A stretch of 64,000 bases of DNA, taken from Aquanectria penicillioides. Lineage: Eukaryota; Ascomycota; Sordariomycetes; Hypocreales; Nectriaceae. The translations under genes were made by a program, and so were the position numbers. Below are positions 1-11,793 of this stretch, piece after piece; within the stretch, counting starts at the first letter, position 1; every line of letters begins with the position of its first letter. The DNA lies in contig PYIU01000004.1 of assembly GCA_003415625.1 (NCBI GenBank), forward strand, positions 2,604,001-2,668,000, read 5' to 3'. Under the pieces are notes generated by a model. The model was given only the letters and a program-made list of their open reading frames with translations. It was not told the DNA's origin and made no database searches.

Positions 1-3000
1 ATCTCGTTTTCGTTCCCAACGGCATCTGCAAACACGAATACAATTTTAAATGGCTGCTGCGTTCCCAACATAAACCACCAGCATCAGGGGAGGGGCCCTT
101 TGCAGCAAGCATGGTGCCGAATCTCAAACCAATGTCCCGCGCGCCTACAACGCATCCCGGGATATCTTCTCTTTGCGTGGCTCTGCAGCCAAGACTATGC
201 TGTAAGAAGGACCACAACCTGCATCTCGCCCATGGATATCTCCCAGCCCGCCCTGCCCGTTTGAGCACGAGCCGGCGCGCGGGTAGGGATTGGATGCGAA
301 CCGCAACTTGATACGGCCGACTCTGAGCACATCAGGCCATAGCTGGAGCCATCCTCCTGGGGCCTTCACCGCACCCGAAGAGCGCTGCTATGGAAACCAG
401 TCACGGCCAATCTCCCGTACTTTTATCTTCCCAATTTCCGCAGTGGAAAATGGGTTGCCTGCTCGATGCGTCGCCTCTCCTCCCGCGGATCAACGCGGGG
501 CATCGGCGAGCTTCATCGTTCGAGGGGCCGGCCGAGGAGATGCACTCTCGTTCCTTAGCCACCGCCACCACCACCACCACCACACTTTACTGATCGCGTC
601 ACCCCACACTAAGCAATAGAGAAAGAGCGAAAAAAAAAGAAAGAAGTGCGCGGTGCTAGGAATTGAGGCCCGATCGGAATACGTGTATCAATACCACAAG
701 ATAATCTGGGAAAGCTGCAAAGGGTCTAGATTAGGGTTCACGCGGAGCAGAAGCACTTTGACGTCGTCCTTGCAGTTGGTAGGGTGGTAGATACACACCA
801 TCCATCTCGACAGCCGACACGGGACCTCGCCTGGACGCACGCGAGCCAGAGGCCCCGACCCGGGCATGGAACGTGCTTCGTTCGAACTCGGATCGGTAGA
901 TATAGATAAGCAGACGATCGAATCTGTTCATGGACCGTCGTGAGCCATTTTATGTTCCTTATCCACCCCGAATTATGGCGCAGGGCTGGAGAGGGTCCCC
1001 TCCCCGAAATGCCAAACTGGGTCGATGGGTCTGTCCGCGATGCGATGCAGCCCACGCCTCTTCCCCACCCCCACCCGCTCGTAAATCTGGGGTATGGGCA
1101 AAGACGTATAAAGCTTCTGCGTCCAAAGCTCTTGCATGATGCAACCCTCCACAACCTAGTCCCTAGGCCTCAGATTCGGGGCCGTCTTCTCTCGTCCGTG
1201 TCTATTTAAGCTTCTACCTTGTCTCTCGATGTTTCAAGGCGAGCGACGCCTCCTTCGCGACGTCATAGCAAGTGTGATGATGAAACTGACCAGCTCCTGT
1301 GATCGACAGCCTGTTTTGCCACCAGTCACGTCGGCTTCGAGCTGATCCAACAACCCTAACACAACACTGCACGAGGTCCGAGGATCCCATCTCAATAAGT
1401 CAAATATCCTCTCAAATTCAATAATTCTCATTTTTACGATGCATTGGCTAAAGAAGGAGAAGCCCGATTCATTGCGCTCGCATGTGTTATTATCATGACA
1501 GTTGATGTCGTTCCCCGCCGCCACGAACAGCGAAAAGTTTCGGCCCTCTTGCTACCTCAGCTGCAATTTTCAAAATGTTTATTTTTCTTCTTTCCCCTCC
1601 CTCCTAGTTCGATTTCGTCATATCTCGTCGATCATCATTATCAGGGTCGTCATTCTAGTCCCACTTGTCTTTGTGCCACCGGCCAAAACCAGCCGTCCCT
1701 CGCCGCGATTTCCAGCTCCGCGGGATGATGCAACTAGCCTCTTGTTACGAAATACCCCGAGCCTAGTCTCCGACAAAACGGGCCTCAATGGGCCTCAGCG
1801 GGTCCACAGTTGGAATCTCCATCCCATCGCGAAACATAGTCTGGAAGGAGAAGAAGCCCGAGAAATGCTGTACAACCAAGGCTGCATCGCTAGCTTTCCT
1901 TCGTTGGCATCCTAGCATCTTGCACCTTGGTCCCACAAGATCCCACCTCTCAGTCTCCACCAACCCGGATGACTGGTTCACGGTGCAAACCGCTAATGTA
2001 CGGCTGCCTGCAGCATGTACCTCGCCTGTTCTCCCGCCCTACCAACTCCTCATGACCGCCGACGGGCACTGTTTTAGACTGTTAGGTTGGGTATCGATCT
2101 ACGAAGACACCACCGAGCAGATGGGCCGACTCGACACCACCATCACAACCCCCGGTCTTGGCTGGCAGTCACTCTCTCATGATTTCGACGGGAAGAACCA
2201 TGTAGGAAAAACGTATCTTTTCAGCAATTATTATGCCTTCCCATAATTCTGGAAGGTGTTCATGTGGATGATCGCATCTATGCGCGTGTGCGCTGGCCCT
2301 CGTGGTATTCAAGCGAGTATTCTCTCCGTCGAGGGCCGGTCTAATTTTTTTTCCAACCGTCCTTATTCCAACCCAAAAGCAAAAAAAAAGACTCCCCATA
2401 AACACCATGAAACCCAATTTTCATTCTATCGGCGGTCGAGATCATAAAGCTCGGTCGGTGTGCTGTGCATCCAAATAGTTGCTGTGCGAAACTTGGAAGA
2501 GGAAAAAAAAAAGTCAGCCCACCATGAACTTGCCAGGGTGTTGTGGGATCGCTGCATCCCGGGGTCGGCAGGTACTCACGAGTTCAACGCAGCTCGTCAT
2601 GACATGGAAAAAGAAGCAGGCAACGTCGAGGGGGTCGACACCTCAGGGTCGACACGCAACATGGCGTCCCTTTCCCGGCTTCGGCGGTTTGGGCGCATTG
2701 GGCTTGATAACGCCAGTGGTATCATACGGTCCTCGCGGCATTCTTTCGTGCGTGATGTTTCGGTGGTGAAGGGCGTAATAGATTGTGGTGGTGGTGACCA
2801 GCCAGGGGGGAAGGTGGGTAGAGAAGCTTGGTATCGAAGATAACTGTGAACAGTTGCAAGGCGAGTTGAGCTGCAGAGATAAAGAGCGACTTGAGGCTAG
2901 AAATACCAGCACGGCAATTTATCCAAGGGACCCAAGGGAGAATTTTGTTGAACACGACGAAAAAAAATTTGTGACGACGGGCACGTTTGTCTTAAATTTT

Positions 3001-6000
3001 TTGGGAAATTTCCCAAGGCTGCACTGGGCTTTGGTCTACTCCGTACCGATGTTGCGGTCTGCCCATGGGCGGTCAGCAACCCCCTGATAGCTAAGAAGCT
3101 ACAGCAGGTACTTCGTCTGGTATCCCCAGGAGAGCAAGACCCCCCTTGTTACTCTGTGCTTTTTCTTTACTTTGCCAGGATCGGCAGGGATGGTGAGCTT
3201 TTGTTAGCTTTGTTGTCGTGGGAGCAGCGAGCTACGCCGTGGCTTATTGTGCATGGCGGCTTTGTTGGTGCGGCCGCGCGGGCGGCTGCTACGCTGTAAG
3301 TGGACGGCACGAGCATGTCCACGAGACCGCGGTGAGGTGACAAAAGGTGAAAGCAGCTACGGTTTGAACGTGATTATCGGCCAAGGTGAGAGAGATGGAG
3401 GGCTGGTGGTGAGCGGAGAGTGATGATGGACCAGGGCATCAGGGGGCGTGTTAGCCCGGGAGGCGCCAGGATGTGGGGATCCCAAGCTTCCAAGGATCGC
3501 CTGGCACTGAGCTCTCAGTTCCAGAGCGGATACTACGCTGGGGCAATAGTCAGGGGACCCTATTCCAGGCACAATTCTAGAAGAGGCGGCGGGCTGCTGT
3601 TGACAAAGGGTTTTCCCTGCTCGTGGCGCCGAGGCCGTCGGCACGTTGGGACGGTGAGCCAAACTGGTGACATGCCTTCGGTGTGAGCGGACAGCGCCGT
3701 TGTGACAAGTCACTGGGCGCTCGGTCTGGATCAGGTAGAATGCATGGCATCTTGAGACACAGATGGCCCAAGAAAGGACGAGCACAAAGCCATGGCCCGC
3801 TGAAAAGAGCCGCGCCGCGATACACTGCGATACGCTGCAAAGTAAGAAGAAAAAGAGAGACCAACGGGACACCAAACGCAACAAGCCTCCAACATGACGG
3901 ACGGGTCAAAGCATCCGCATCCGCAAGCGCTTGTCATCCCATGTCACTGTCATACCTACTAACATTGGGGAAGTACTCCGTACTAGTCATACCACACTGG
4001 CAACACATTCTGCTGCACGGGACCGTGGCCGCCGTGACACATCTCAGGTTGCCCCAGCCGTTGGTGACGTTGCCTGCAAGGGACTGGCTGGTCAGAGCCG
4101 CATCCCTGGACGAGGTCCTGAATAGAACCGAAAGGACACATCTGTATCTGTGCCCATCTGTGCATCTGTGCCCCATACAGTACAGTGAACGCACTGCAAG
4201 TCTCTTCCATTGGCGTGTCCTTTCCGCCCTTCGTTTTCGGATCCGCAAACTAAGTTTTCCCCAAAGCCCTAGAGCAAAGCGTAGCCATTCCGCACACCAC
4301 GCCGGGCCAGCCCGTCTCATTTCTTCGCTCATTTCCCGGCACCACGTTATTCTTCTCGGCCCCTTCGCCGCGGACACCCCCCCCTTCCCCCGTTGCAGGG
4401 CCTCTCCAGGGGGTGGGGGAAATAGGAAGCAATACCAAAATCCCCATCTCCTGTCACACAGGACCCCTAGTGTCCCAGGCTTGTTAGAGCCAACTGGTGG
4501 GAACGCCGTCGCGCACTTCCACCACTCGCCGCACGCTCCTACTCCTTCACCTGGGCCGCGGCACCGTGCTCCGCCGATCTTGCGGGTGCCGGGTGGATTG
4601 ATTTTTATGATATATGGTGGAGAAACGGGTGAGGACCCTTGACCTCGGACGGCTCCGTGGTTGGACAGGCGCCAGGTGGAAAAGAAACGGGAAATCAAAT
4701 CGAATCTCATCAATCTTGCCCTTTTTTGGTACACCACTGTGTCAGAGGTAAAGAGCCGGTGAGTGGGAGGAGGGGGAAAAGACACACGCACGCACACGCG
4801 CGCACACACACAAAGTTAAAAAAAAAAATTCAATAATGATAATAATAATAAAAGGGTCCTGATCATCGGTCATCGTAGCATCAATGCAGGGCCGAAGGCG
4901 TTGGGTTGGCCTGCACCTAAAGGAGAATTTTCATCTCAGCCACCACGCCCGCTGGTCGACGACAACGCACGTTGACAGCCACATGGGCCCAGGGACAGGG
5001 GCAACGGCGATACGAGCAGCCTCCTTTAAGGCCAATGTTTGTTTGAAGTGTGCCTGAAGGAGTCCTGTCAGGACCTCTGAGGCCAATCGGAGTCAGTTCC
5101 AGAAGGACGGTCCTTGATCCGGTCTTAGCCCTGAAGGCTGAGGGAGGGCACGAGCAATCAATCCTACATAGTACATAGTGCATACGCTCCTGCTGCCTCT
5201 TCCCACACTCAACCGAAAGGCCCAACCCCATCGGGGAACTTGGGAAGAATGCATATCCAGCCAGGTTGGTACATGAGCATCTTCTATGTCCTGGCATCCC
5301 TGCCTGCCCATGGATGGGGCGCCTTCCCAGGACCGCTTGTTCTGCTGGCCGTTATTTTCCCCGAGGCGCGGCAGCTGGACGAGAGCAGCCAAGCGGTACA
5401 AGTGCCGGACACGCTCATTACGGAGAAGGGGAAGGGTTGTTGTGGGACGAGTGTCCAGCTGCCAGGATGCCGAGCCACCACGCGGGCTCATGGCGCAGGG
5501 CTCCCTCACCCCTCGCCCTGTCATCCACGTTCCGCCTGGCTTCGTCGCTTCTCGCCTCCCACTCAATGCTTCGGGGGCAAGGGTCTAGCTCCCCGTGCCG
5601 AGTGGAGCGGGAACAGAACCGTGGCTCCGGTGCCGAGACCAGTGGCGGGGATGGGACGGGCCTAGCGGAGGAGCCGTCGCCGGGGGACCGGGTCGCGTGT
5701 CCATGACTATCCATGGGCCTTGCCTGGTAGCGGCTAGGGCACATCAACCCATCACGTGGCCGCGTGATAAGAGATTTGACAGCAAGATCGATCCTTTTAA
5801 TCAAGGTGAGCGGTGAATCGCGATCAACCCTCTTTCGATTCCCCTCCGACATCACGACACTCTCGGTGTGTGAATCCTGAAATTTCTCCATGCCACCCAT
5901 GCCATCCTTGCATATTAAGGCTGTAGGGCAGGGGGGAGGTTCTGGTCATGTGCGCAAGGAGAAGGCATGTAGAACAGATGATGATTCGTATGTCTATACG

Positions 6001-6984
6001 ACGAGTCATCTAGAAACCCGAATACTGCACGTCTATTAATAGCAGACCATCCCGAATACAACAGAAAGTTCTGAGGTGGCAATGAAAGAGCTCTCTTTTT
6101 TCTCGAGTTGATGGCTTGTGGGACATTGACGATCTGGAGGCGCGCAGTGTTGATGGACCAATCTTCATCTCAATTCCCTATTTTTGATAGATCATGGACA
6201 GTGCTTTTGCGATCTTGAGATTCGTGATTTTAGCCTAACCAGATCGCTGTACTCCGAGCGGTATGCCATAACCCCGGTGGGGGTTTTTTGGGGGTTTTTT
6301 TTTCCTCCTTCCTCAGGGAGCAAGTTTCAGAGTATTCTTATCGACAATATTCGTAGAGTTTCACGCTCGCAAACCCTGTATATGTCTAACCTGAAGAGGT
6401 TTCGATGATAGAGACCATTCGTGTCGATATTGTTTCACGAGAGTAGGGCGAAATTTTTTTTTTTCCTGTTGGCCCTGCCTCTAATTATGTAGGAGCTGAG
6501 TGTCAATCAATATGATGGCAGTTATGACAGTGCTGAAACCACCTGAGGCAACTGGGTTGTGGAAGAAATAAAATAGCCAAAAGAGGAATCAAGGCACGAT
6601 CCCCTGTCAGTTACTCTGATGACTCTTATGAAACCGCAAGGAAAATGATGCGAATAATTCGCAGAAGAAATCCCATCATCCACTACCCTCAATTGTTACC
6701 TTTATGCTGTAGCTAGCTACCACGAGAACATTTAATTGAGGTGCTTCTGCCTCTGGTCTAGGGTATTGAAATGTGGACAATCGTTCTGCGTACTGTACAG
6801 CGGACTGTGCATAGCTTAGTATTTAGGGCAGAATGACACAAACCTTACAGTGCTAGAAGCGCCGCTGTGTCATTGGTTGGCAGGCACTTCCCACAAAACT
6901 ATTTGCCTGCCATCTTGAACAAGGCTTTTCATCGTGCACAAGGAACTTCTGCCCGCCTGGACCATTACTTCAAATCTCGCAACT
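1..6984. other. Gene-free stretch, left end of window
   Basis: I recognise no gene here. Many open frames of 60-320 codons exist on both strands, but they overlap one another, lack conserved-looking motifs and are rich in Pro/Arg/Ser, as expected for chance frames in GC-rich DNA. Visible simple sequence: a CCA repeat near 561-584, an A-run near 631-640, an alternating CA/CG tract near 4785-4812 followed by an AAT-type repeat near 4836-4852, and T-runs near 6291-6302. The last kilobase (about 6.0-6.9 kb) is visibly richer in A+T than the part before it. The final few hundred bases must contain the promoter and leader of the Yae1-type gene starting at 6985. Confidence 0.5.
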
Positions 6985-7689
6985 ATGCACTTTCAACCTA
7001 TTGAACACGGTGCCGATGAGGCCTACAACACCCAAGGCCCGGGCACATTCCAAGTGGAAGTGGACGCACAGGCCCCAAACGATGCCTTGGACGACATCTT
7101 CGGCTCTGGGCCTTCGTCGCCCGCCGCAGAACATCATGACATGGCACCCGGTGCCGTGCACCCTTCAGATATGCGCCGGCTTCAGGCCGAGCATTCCACT
7201 GCTGGATACCGAGAGGGCATTACTGTTGCCAAGGAAAGCAGTCTCCAGGCAGGCTTCGACGAAGGCTTCAGTCTAGGTGCAAGTGTTGGACTGAAGGCTG
7301 GTCAGTTGTTGGGTGTTATTGAAGGCATCGCCGATGCGGTACGAGGCATCGAAGACCCGAATTCTGCGCGCGCACAGGAGCTAGTGCGAGAAGCGCAGGA
7401 GGACCTGAGCATCGCCGCTATCTTTAAGTCGGACTACTGGGCCGAGGATGGTAACTGGAAGTACGGAGTTCAGCCAGCCAAGGGCGAGGATGAAGTTGTC
7501 TTTTCCGACGTGGCCAACGCTCACCCCCTGATTCGGAAGTGGACGGCTATCGTCGACGATCAGGTTGTGCTATGGAAGATTGACCGAACGATCCTAGACG
7601 ATGAGACTGGGCAACGTTTGGACTCCATCATGGACGAACCTATCGTCTCGTCTGCTGCCCCTGCAGCGCGCAAACCGCTAGACTGGTGA
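6985..7689 (+). CDS. YAE1: Yae1-type adaptor protein (deca-GX3 motif)
   Basis: A single-exon frame of 234 residues. Residues about 74-114 show glycines spaced every four positions (GYREG, then AGFDEGFSLGASVGLKAG), the deca-GX3 motif of the Yae1 N-terminal domain; an acidic DDIFGS segment near residue 36 precedes it, also usual in this family. In yeast, Yae1 with Lto1 links the cytosolic Fe-S assembly machinery to the ABC protein Rli1/ABCE1 and so supports ribosome recycling; that role is taken from the family. The start is the first ATG in frame; the reading frame extends upstream to 6934 but only from a GTG. The protein is longer than yeast Yae1 (141 residues), the extra length being a C-terminal region with a Trp-rich patch (DYWAEDGNWKYG). 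No intron is needed. Neighbours give no functional link. Confidence 0.87.
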   Translation: MHFQPIEHGADEAYNTQGPGTFQVEVDAQAPNDALDDIFGSGPSSPAAEHHDMAPGAVHPSDMRRLQAEHSTAGYREGITVAKESSLQAGFDEGFSLGASVGLKAGQLLGVIEGIADAVRGIEDPNSARAQELVREAQEDLSIAAIFKSDYWAEDGNWKYGVQPAKGEDEVVFSDVANAHPLIRKWTAIVDDQVVLWKIDRTILDDETGQRLDSIMDEPIVSSAAPAARKPLDW

Positions 7690-9371
7690 AGAGGGCTCCG
7701 GTTATGAGAACCCGGAATTGGATGAGTTTCTGATATCCCGAACAAGATCCACGAGTTGGAGACGGGTCGCCATGACCTATACACATGGCCAACCTCACTG
7801 CCACGTTCAAGGACACCGCGGAGTTTCGCACAATTAAACTTACAAGGTAAGATAATCATGGCAAAGTGAAATAAAATGGGATTTGTCCTTGCTAAGATAT
7901 TTCAGATTGTGAAATAGGGTCGCAAAGTAATATCATGAGCCCGGCTCAAGACTCCGCGCCTCGTGCGGGTGGCTTGGTACAATATGAGGGCGGCAATTCG
8001 GTGCGGAGTTAAGGGTAGAGACGGCATGGTTGTTAAACAAGACCGCTCCCGTAACATGAAACCCCCCCCGCCCAGAAGGAGGTTACGCAATATGACAAAC
8101 ATGTCGTGTCGACGAAATGCACCTCACCTGCAACGGATGATGCGGAATGGCACATCATCGAGATGCTCATGTATCCTCATAGCCTCGGAGATTCAGAAAA
8201 CCCGAATGCAATTACGTTTCTGGTCAAATTGAACGTGCTTTGTTTCAATATTGTGCCATATATAGGTTGCCATCCGATATCCGTGCCATGCCCTGCAAAT
8301 ATGCCGATCACTCAAAGGAGCTGTGAGGAGCACATGCAGCGTAGGAATTGTTACCAGCCATCGGTCATCCGCACCGAGACAGCTTCATCTCTATGCTTTG
8401 AAACTCTTTGTCGCAGATAGTCTCTCGCTCCCCTGAATTGGACGAGTTGTTATGGAGTTCACCCCGTGGTTGGCAAAAGCAAAGTTGAGCACGCTCTCAG
8501 ACATACCGTAATTTAGTAACTAAAAAAATTCGAACCAAGACATCTCCACTTATTGCCATTCATAGTGAGGTTGGAGGCACTTCATTCGCTACAAGCCTCG
8601 TTGAGCAACCTTCCCGAGGTTCGAATCTTGAGGTGAGGTACTACGACACTGCAAGGGAGAAAAAAAATACGGTCAATCCTGGCGGCTCACGACCCACTCG
8701 TTCGCTGGCACGAACGCCTTGCAGCACACATTGCCTCAGGGGCTCAATGAATGATTGCTTTTTTTTCTTTCTCTTTGTGCCGTTGCCGTGCTAGTGCAGG
8801 AACACGGGAGCTGGCGCCAGAGCGGTGGGAGGAGATTTGACAAGAAGGGTATGGCGTCCTGTCAGACGCAGATCGTACATGAACGGGATGCATGATCGAG
8901 ACAACGCCCCCCCTCCTCTCCCGAAAGAGATGCGAGAGGTAATGTTAGTGGTTGGTTTGGGCCAGACTCGTGTGCTCAAGTAACCCATGGCCTAATCTCC
9001 CAAGCAAGACATCACGAGTTGACAGCTGCGAGGTTGCTCATCTTGATGGGAGAAACTTGTTTCTCTTCTTCGTTTTGGCTTTGAGACGTCTGCGTGGCTG
9101 ACAAGGCCATCTCCCTTGGAGGCTCAGGCGGCCCAGGCCATGATGAAGCAGTTGTTCGGATCACAGTGCTGGCTAGTCATGCCATCTCAATCCAAAAGAT
9201 GATAAAAGGACCTGCTCATGCCCTCTTCGGTCACCAAGTCTTCACCACTCTCAACCCATCAGTCACTCATTTAGTCTCAGTCACTTGTTTGACTAGCCAT
9301 TCGTTGCTAAAGCCGGTCTTTCACTCACTAAGTTTTCAAACAACAACAACAACAACAACACAACCGCAAAC
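7690..9371. other. Intergenic region before the wall-protein gene
   Basis: No gene recognised. The right end carries the promoter and leader of the wall-protein gene at 9372. The leader just before the ATG is A/C-rich with a run of CAA triplets (about 9341-9361), a form of leader common in highly translated fungal genes and lacking upstream ATGs close to the start. C8 and A-runs occur near 8062 and 8661. A TTCGAATC-like box near 8620 was considered as a tRNA B box and rejected. Confidence 0.5.
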
Positions 9372-10322
9372 ATGAAGTACAGCGCTATTGCTTTTGCTCC
9401 GGTCCTTGTGGCCACCGCACATGCTGGCCTTCTGGGTCTCGATCTCGGAGTCGACGTCGACGTCGACATCAAGCTCCCGATTGGCATCAGTGTGAACGCC
9501 AAGGTTGACCTCGGCGGCGGCCCTTCCTGCCCTCCCCCTGAGGACTGCACCGATGTCTGGCACCCTCCTCACCACGGCGTCGACATCGACGACTGTGACA
9601 ACGACGAGGCCGACGAGTGGCACTACGTTCACCCCGGAAAGCCCAACTACCCCGATCAGAACCAGTACGTCTGGGGCACTCAGACCGTCACTGCCACCAG
9701 CACCCACACCATCGTCGGCTGCCCTACCACTGTCCCTGACTGCCCGGCTCACCACACCTACGTGACCACCGTCGTCGTTCCAGAGACGACCACCGTCTGC
9801 CCCGTCCCTGCTCCCGCTGGCTACACGGCTCCTGCTACTCCCTACTACGTTCCCACCATCACTCAGCTCGCCGAACAGCCTGCCACCCCCCAGGCCAACG
9901 TTGTCCCTACCACCGAGGCTGCCCAGGCCTACGAGAAGGCCGGATGGGAGTCTGGATACCAGCCCGGCTCTGGTTCTGGATACACCGTTCCCGCTGGCCA
10001 GGCCGGCGCTAGATCTTCCTTCCCCACCGCTGGTGTCCGCCCTGCTGGTTCTTGGACTGGTTTCCCTCCCGCTGCCACCGCTGCCGGTGCTGGTCCTGCT
10101 GGCACCCCGGGTGCTGGAGCTGCCACTCCTGTCACTCCCGCACCCATCTGCCCTGGTCCCAACTGCCTTTCCGTCGCCACCAGCGTCATCCTCGTTGTCC
10201 CCCTGCCCAGCGGCACCTCGACCTGGGGTTCTCCCGCCTCCCCCAGCGCTGTCGTTGGCAGCGCTGCCCGCAATGTCGGTGGCGCTTTCGCCGCTATTGG
10301 TGTTGTTCTTGCCCTTCTCTAA
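9372..10322 (+). CDS. Secreted, probably GPI-anchored cell-wall protein
   Basis: A 316-residue single-exon protein. Residues 1-18 form a clear signal peptide ([18 protein letters not shown]). The mature protein starts with an alternating Val/Asp stretch ([12 protein letters not shown]), then a Cys/His/Pro region, a Thr-rich region ([15 protein letters not shown] and [12 protein letters not shown]) resembling fungal wall proteins, a Gly/Pro/Ala-rich linker, and a short hydrophobic C-terminus ([11 protein letters not shown]) preceded by small residues, as expected for a GPI-attachment signal. I count eight cysteines after the signal peptide, including CPPPEDC and CPGPNC, but the spacing is not CFEM. 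Strong codon bias to C-ending codons and an A/C-rich leader suggest high expression. The likely location is cell wall or plasma membrane; the specific role (adhesion, structure) is unknown. It resembles clock-controlled or conidial wall proteins only in composition. Confidence 0.82.
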   Translation: MKYSAIAFAPVLVATAHAGLLGLDLGVDVDVDIKLPIGISVNAKVDLGGGPSCPPPEDCTDVWHPPHHGVDIDDCDNDEADEWHYVHPGKPNYPDQNQYVWGTQTVTATSTHTIVGCPTTVPDCPAHHTYVTTVVVPETTTVCPVPAPAGYTAPATPYYVPTITQLAEQPATPQANVVPTTEAAQAYEKAGWESGYQPGSGSGYTVPAGQAGARSSFPTAGVRPAGSWTGFPPAATAAGAGPAGTPGAGAATPVTPAPICPGPNCLSVATSVILVVPLPSGTSTWGSPASPSAVVGSAARNVGGAFAAIGVVLALL

Positions 10323-10846
10323 ATTTCAGACGCTCCTTTGCTGTTCATTTCGATACCGGCCTCTTAGGTTTGGATTATGTATTCACGATGTAATGGAAGT
10401 CTTGAATTGAATGAGGGTTGATGGATGCTATGAGAGTTTCGCACACCTCTGTACGGGTGTTTTATGGATCCCTAAAGATGAGGGATGAATTGTGTACTTA
10501 TAATTCTTGCTATATGAATTCGTTTATTTTATGTTTAAATTTATATCTAGAACGTACCATGCTCTTATGACACAATCGATTTTGCGCGGCCAGAAAATTT
10601 CTATTGGGAGTTAACGCAAAAAGTGATATGGCTGTAGATGAACACTTACATGCCTCTTCTAGCCCATTCTTTTCTCCCTAGCGCCTTCGCCGTGGCCGAG
10701 TAAGGTATAGTTCTCTGCAACACAATAATCTCAGCGCTGGCGTGCGTATATTGAAGTTTCTCCCGGCGGACCCGCAATGTACTTGCGTTCTGCACTTGAT
10801 TTCTCCTAGTGCGGTTCCTCTTCCCACATGTTGCTATTACCCTGCC
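10323..10846. other. Convergent 3' intergenic region
   Basis: This separates two genes that converge (wall protein on +, CENP-O on -). It is A+T-rich between about 10480 and 10640, as expected for 3' untranslated regions. No coding frame is recognised. Confidence 0.6.
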
Positions 10847-11793
10847 TCATGCACCGGATGACCCTTGAGCGTATTCCTGTAACCTCTTGGCAACGTCTTC
10901 TATCCGATCGTAGTTGCCATATAACTCCTTGGTTGTGTCCCAATCCCGGCCCTCCTTTCCAAAAACAATGAGCTTCGAAACCTTGCCGTCATCATCCATG
11001 ACGACTCTGCCGCTTCTCTCGTCGGCCCACGTAAGTCGGATTTGTTTAGCTTCGATGTCAGCAATCCCCACCTCGACAATATCATTGGGGGTGAGGTCTT
11101 CGGCGCTCTTCCCATGCAGACCCAACCCCCGCCTCAGATCCGCAGAGACACCTAGTCGGTTGTGGTAACGAACAATTTCCCTCCTTAGCGTTCTCACAAA
11201 CCGGTCCAAGTCTTGAGTAACAGGGTCTTCTGCCTGGGGCTTTGGTGGCGGGAGGTGTCGTGCAGCCAGACCAGACAGGGGGACGGCTGGGGGAAGGGTA
11301 TGTCGGTGGATGCGCAAATGTTTTGAGCCTGGATATGGGCGGTTCAACATGACGTAGTAGGGTCGGAGAAACTGGCCCTTGGACATGACCTCGAAACGTA
11401 AACCGAGGACGTGACCACCGTCAACGGCATTTGGGTCTGGGTCGAGGACCTTGAAAGAAGTGACGGAACTGCAAATGCGGTACAGGCATTGCTGCATGTA
11501 AGCACGCTGCTTCTCGGATTCACTGAGGAGGGCTGCACGGGTGTTTTCGGCTCTCCTTGAGGGGCGGGAGATGGCAGACGGCTTCAGGATGGACTGAGTG
11601 GAAGGAGCGGAGAGGATGGTTGAGGATTCAATTTTGAGAGTCTTGCGTAGGGTGGCAGCTGAAGAGAGGTGAGCATTTGGGCGATGTCGGCGTTGGGAAT
11701 AGTGGCAGCCAAGACGAACGAACCTTGGTCCTTGAGCTCGGCAATTTCCTTGTCGAGAAGCTCGCTTTCAGTCGGAAGTATTTCTGAAGACAT
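10847..11793 (-). CDS. mcm21: CENP-O / Mcm21-type kinetochore subunit
   Basis: Two exons: 11793-11724 and 11658-10847, joined across a 65-bp intron (donor GTTCGT, acceptor TTCAG), giving 293 residues. Exon 1 encodes MSSEILPTESELLDKEIAEL, the start of a coiled coil that continues across the junction into ATLRKTLK. The C-terminal two-thirds contains the CENP-O type pattern: FKVLDPDPNAVDGGHVLGLR, then RPYYVMLNRPYP and LRIHRHTLPPAVPL, followed by a long helical tail beginning FVRTLRREIVRYHNRLG. CENP-O (Mcm21 in budding yeast, Mal2 in fission yeast) belongs to the COMA/CCAN inner-kinetochore complex with CENP-P, -Q and -U. The start was chosen because it gives the coiled coil at the N-terminus and a phase-consistent splice. 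The frame of exon 1 also runs upstream to 12198 without an ATG supporting a longer protein. Confidence 0.87.

Noticed and set aside
3683..4809. Two long overlapping open frames (319 codons on +, 291 on -)
   Set aside because: They overlap almost completely on opposite strands, have Pro/Arg/Ser-rich composition and no recognisable motif; typical of chance frames in GC-rich DNA.
8600..8640. Possible tRNA (TTCGAATC box)
   Set aside because: The flanking bases do not pair into a T-arm and no A box or acceptor stem fits at the right distance.
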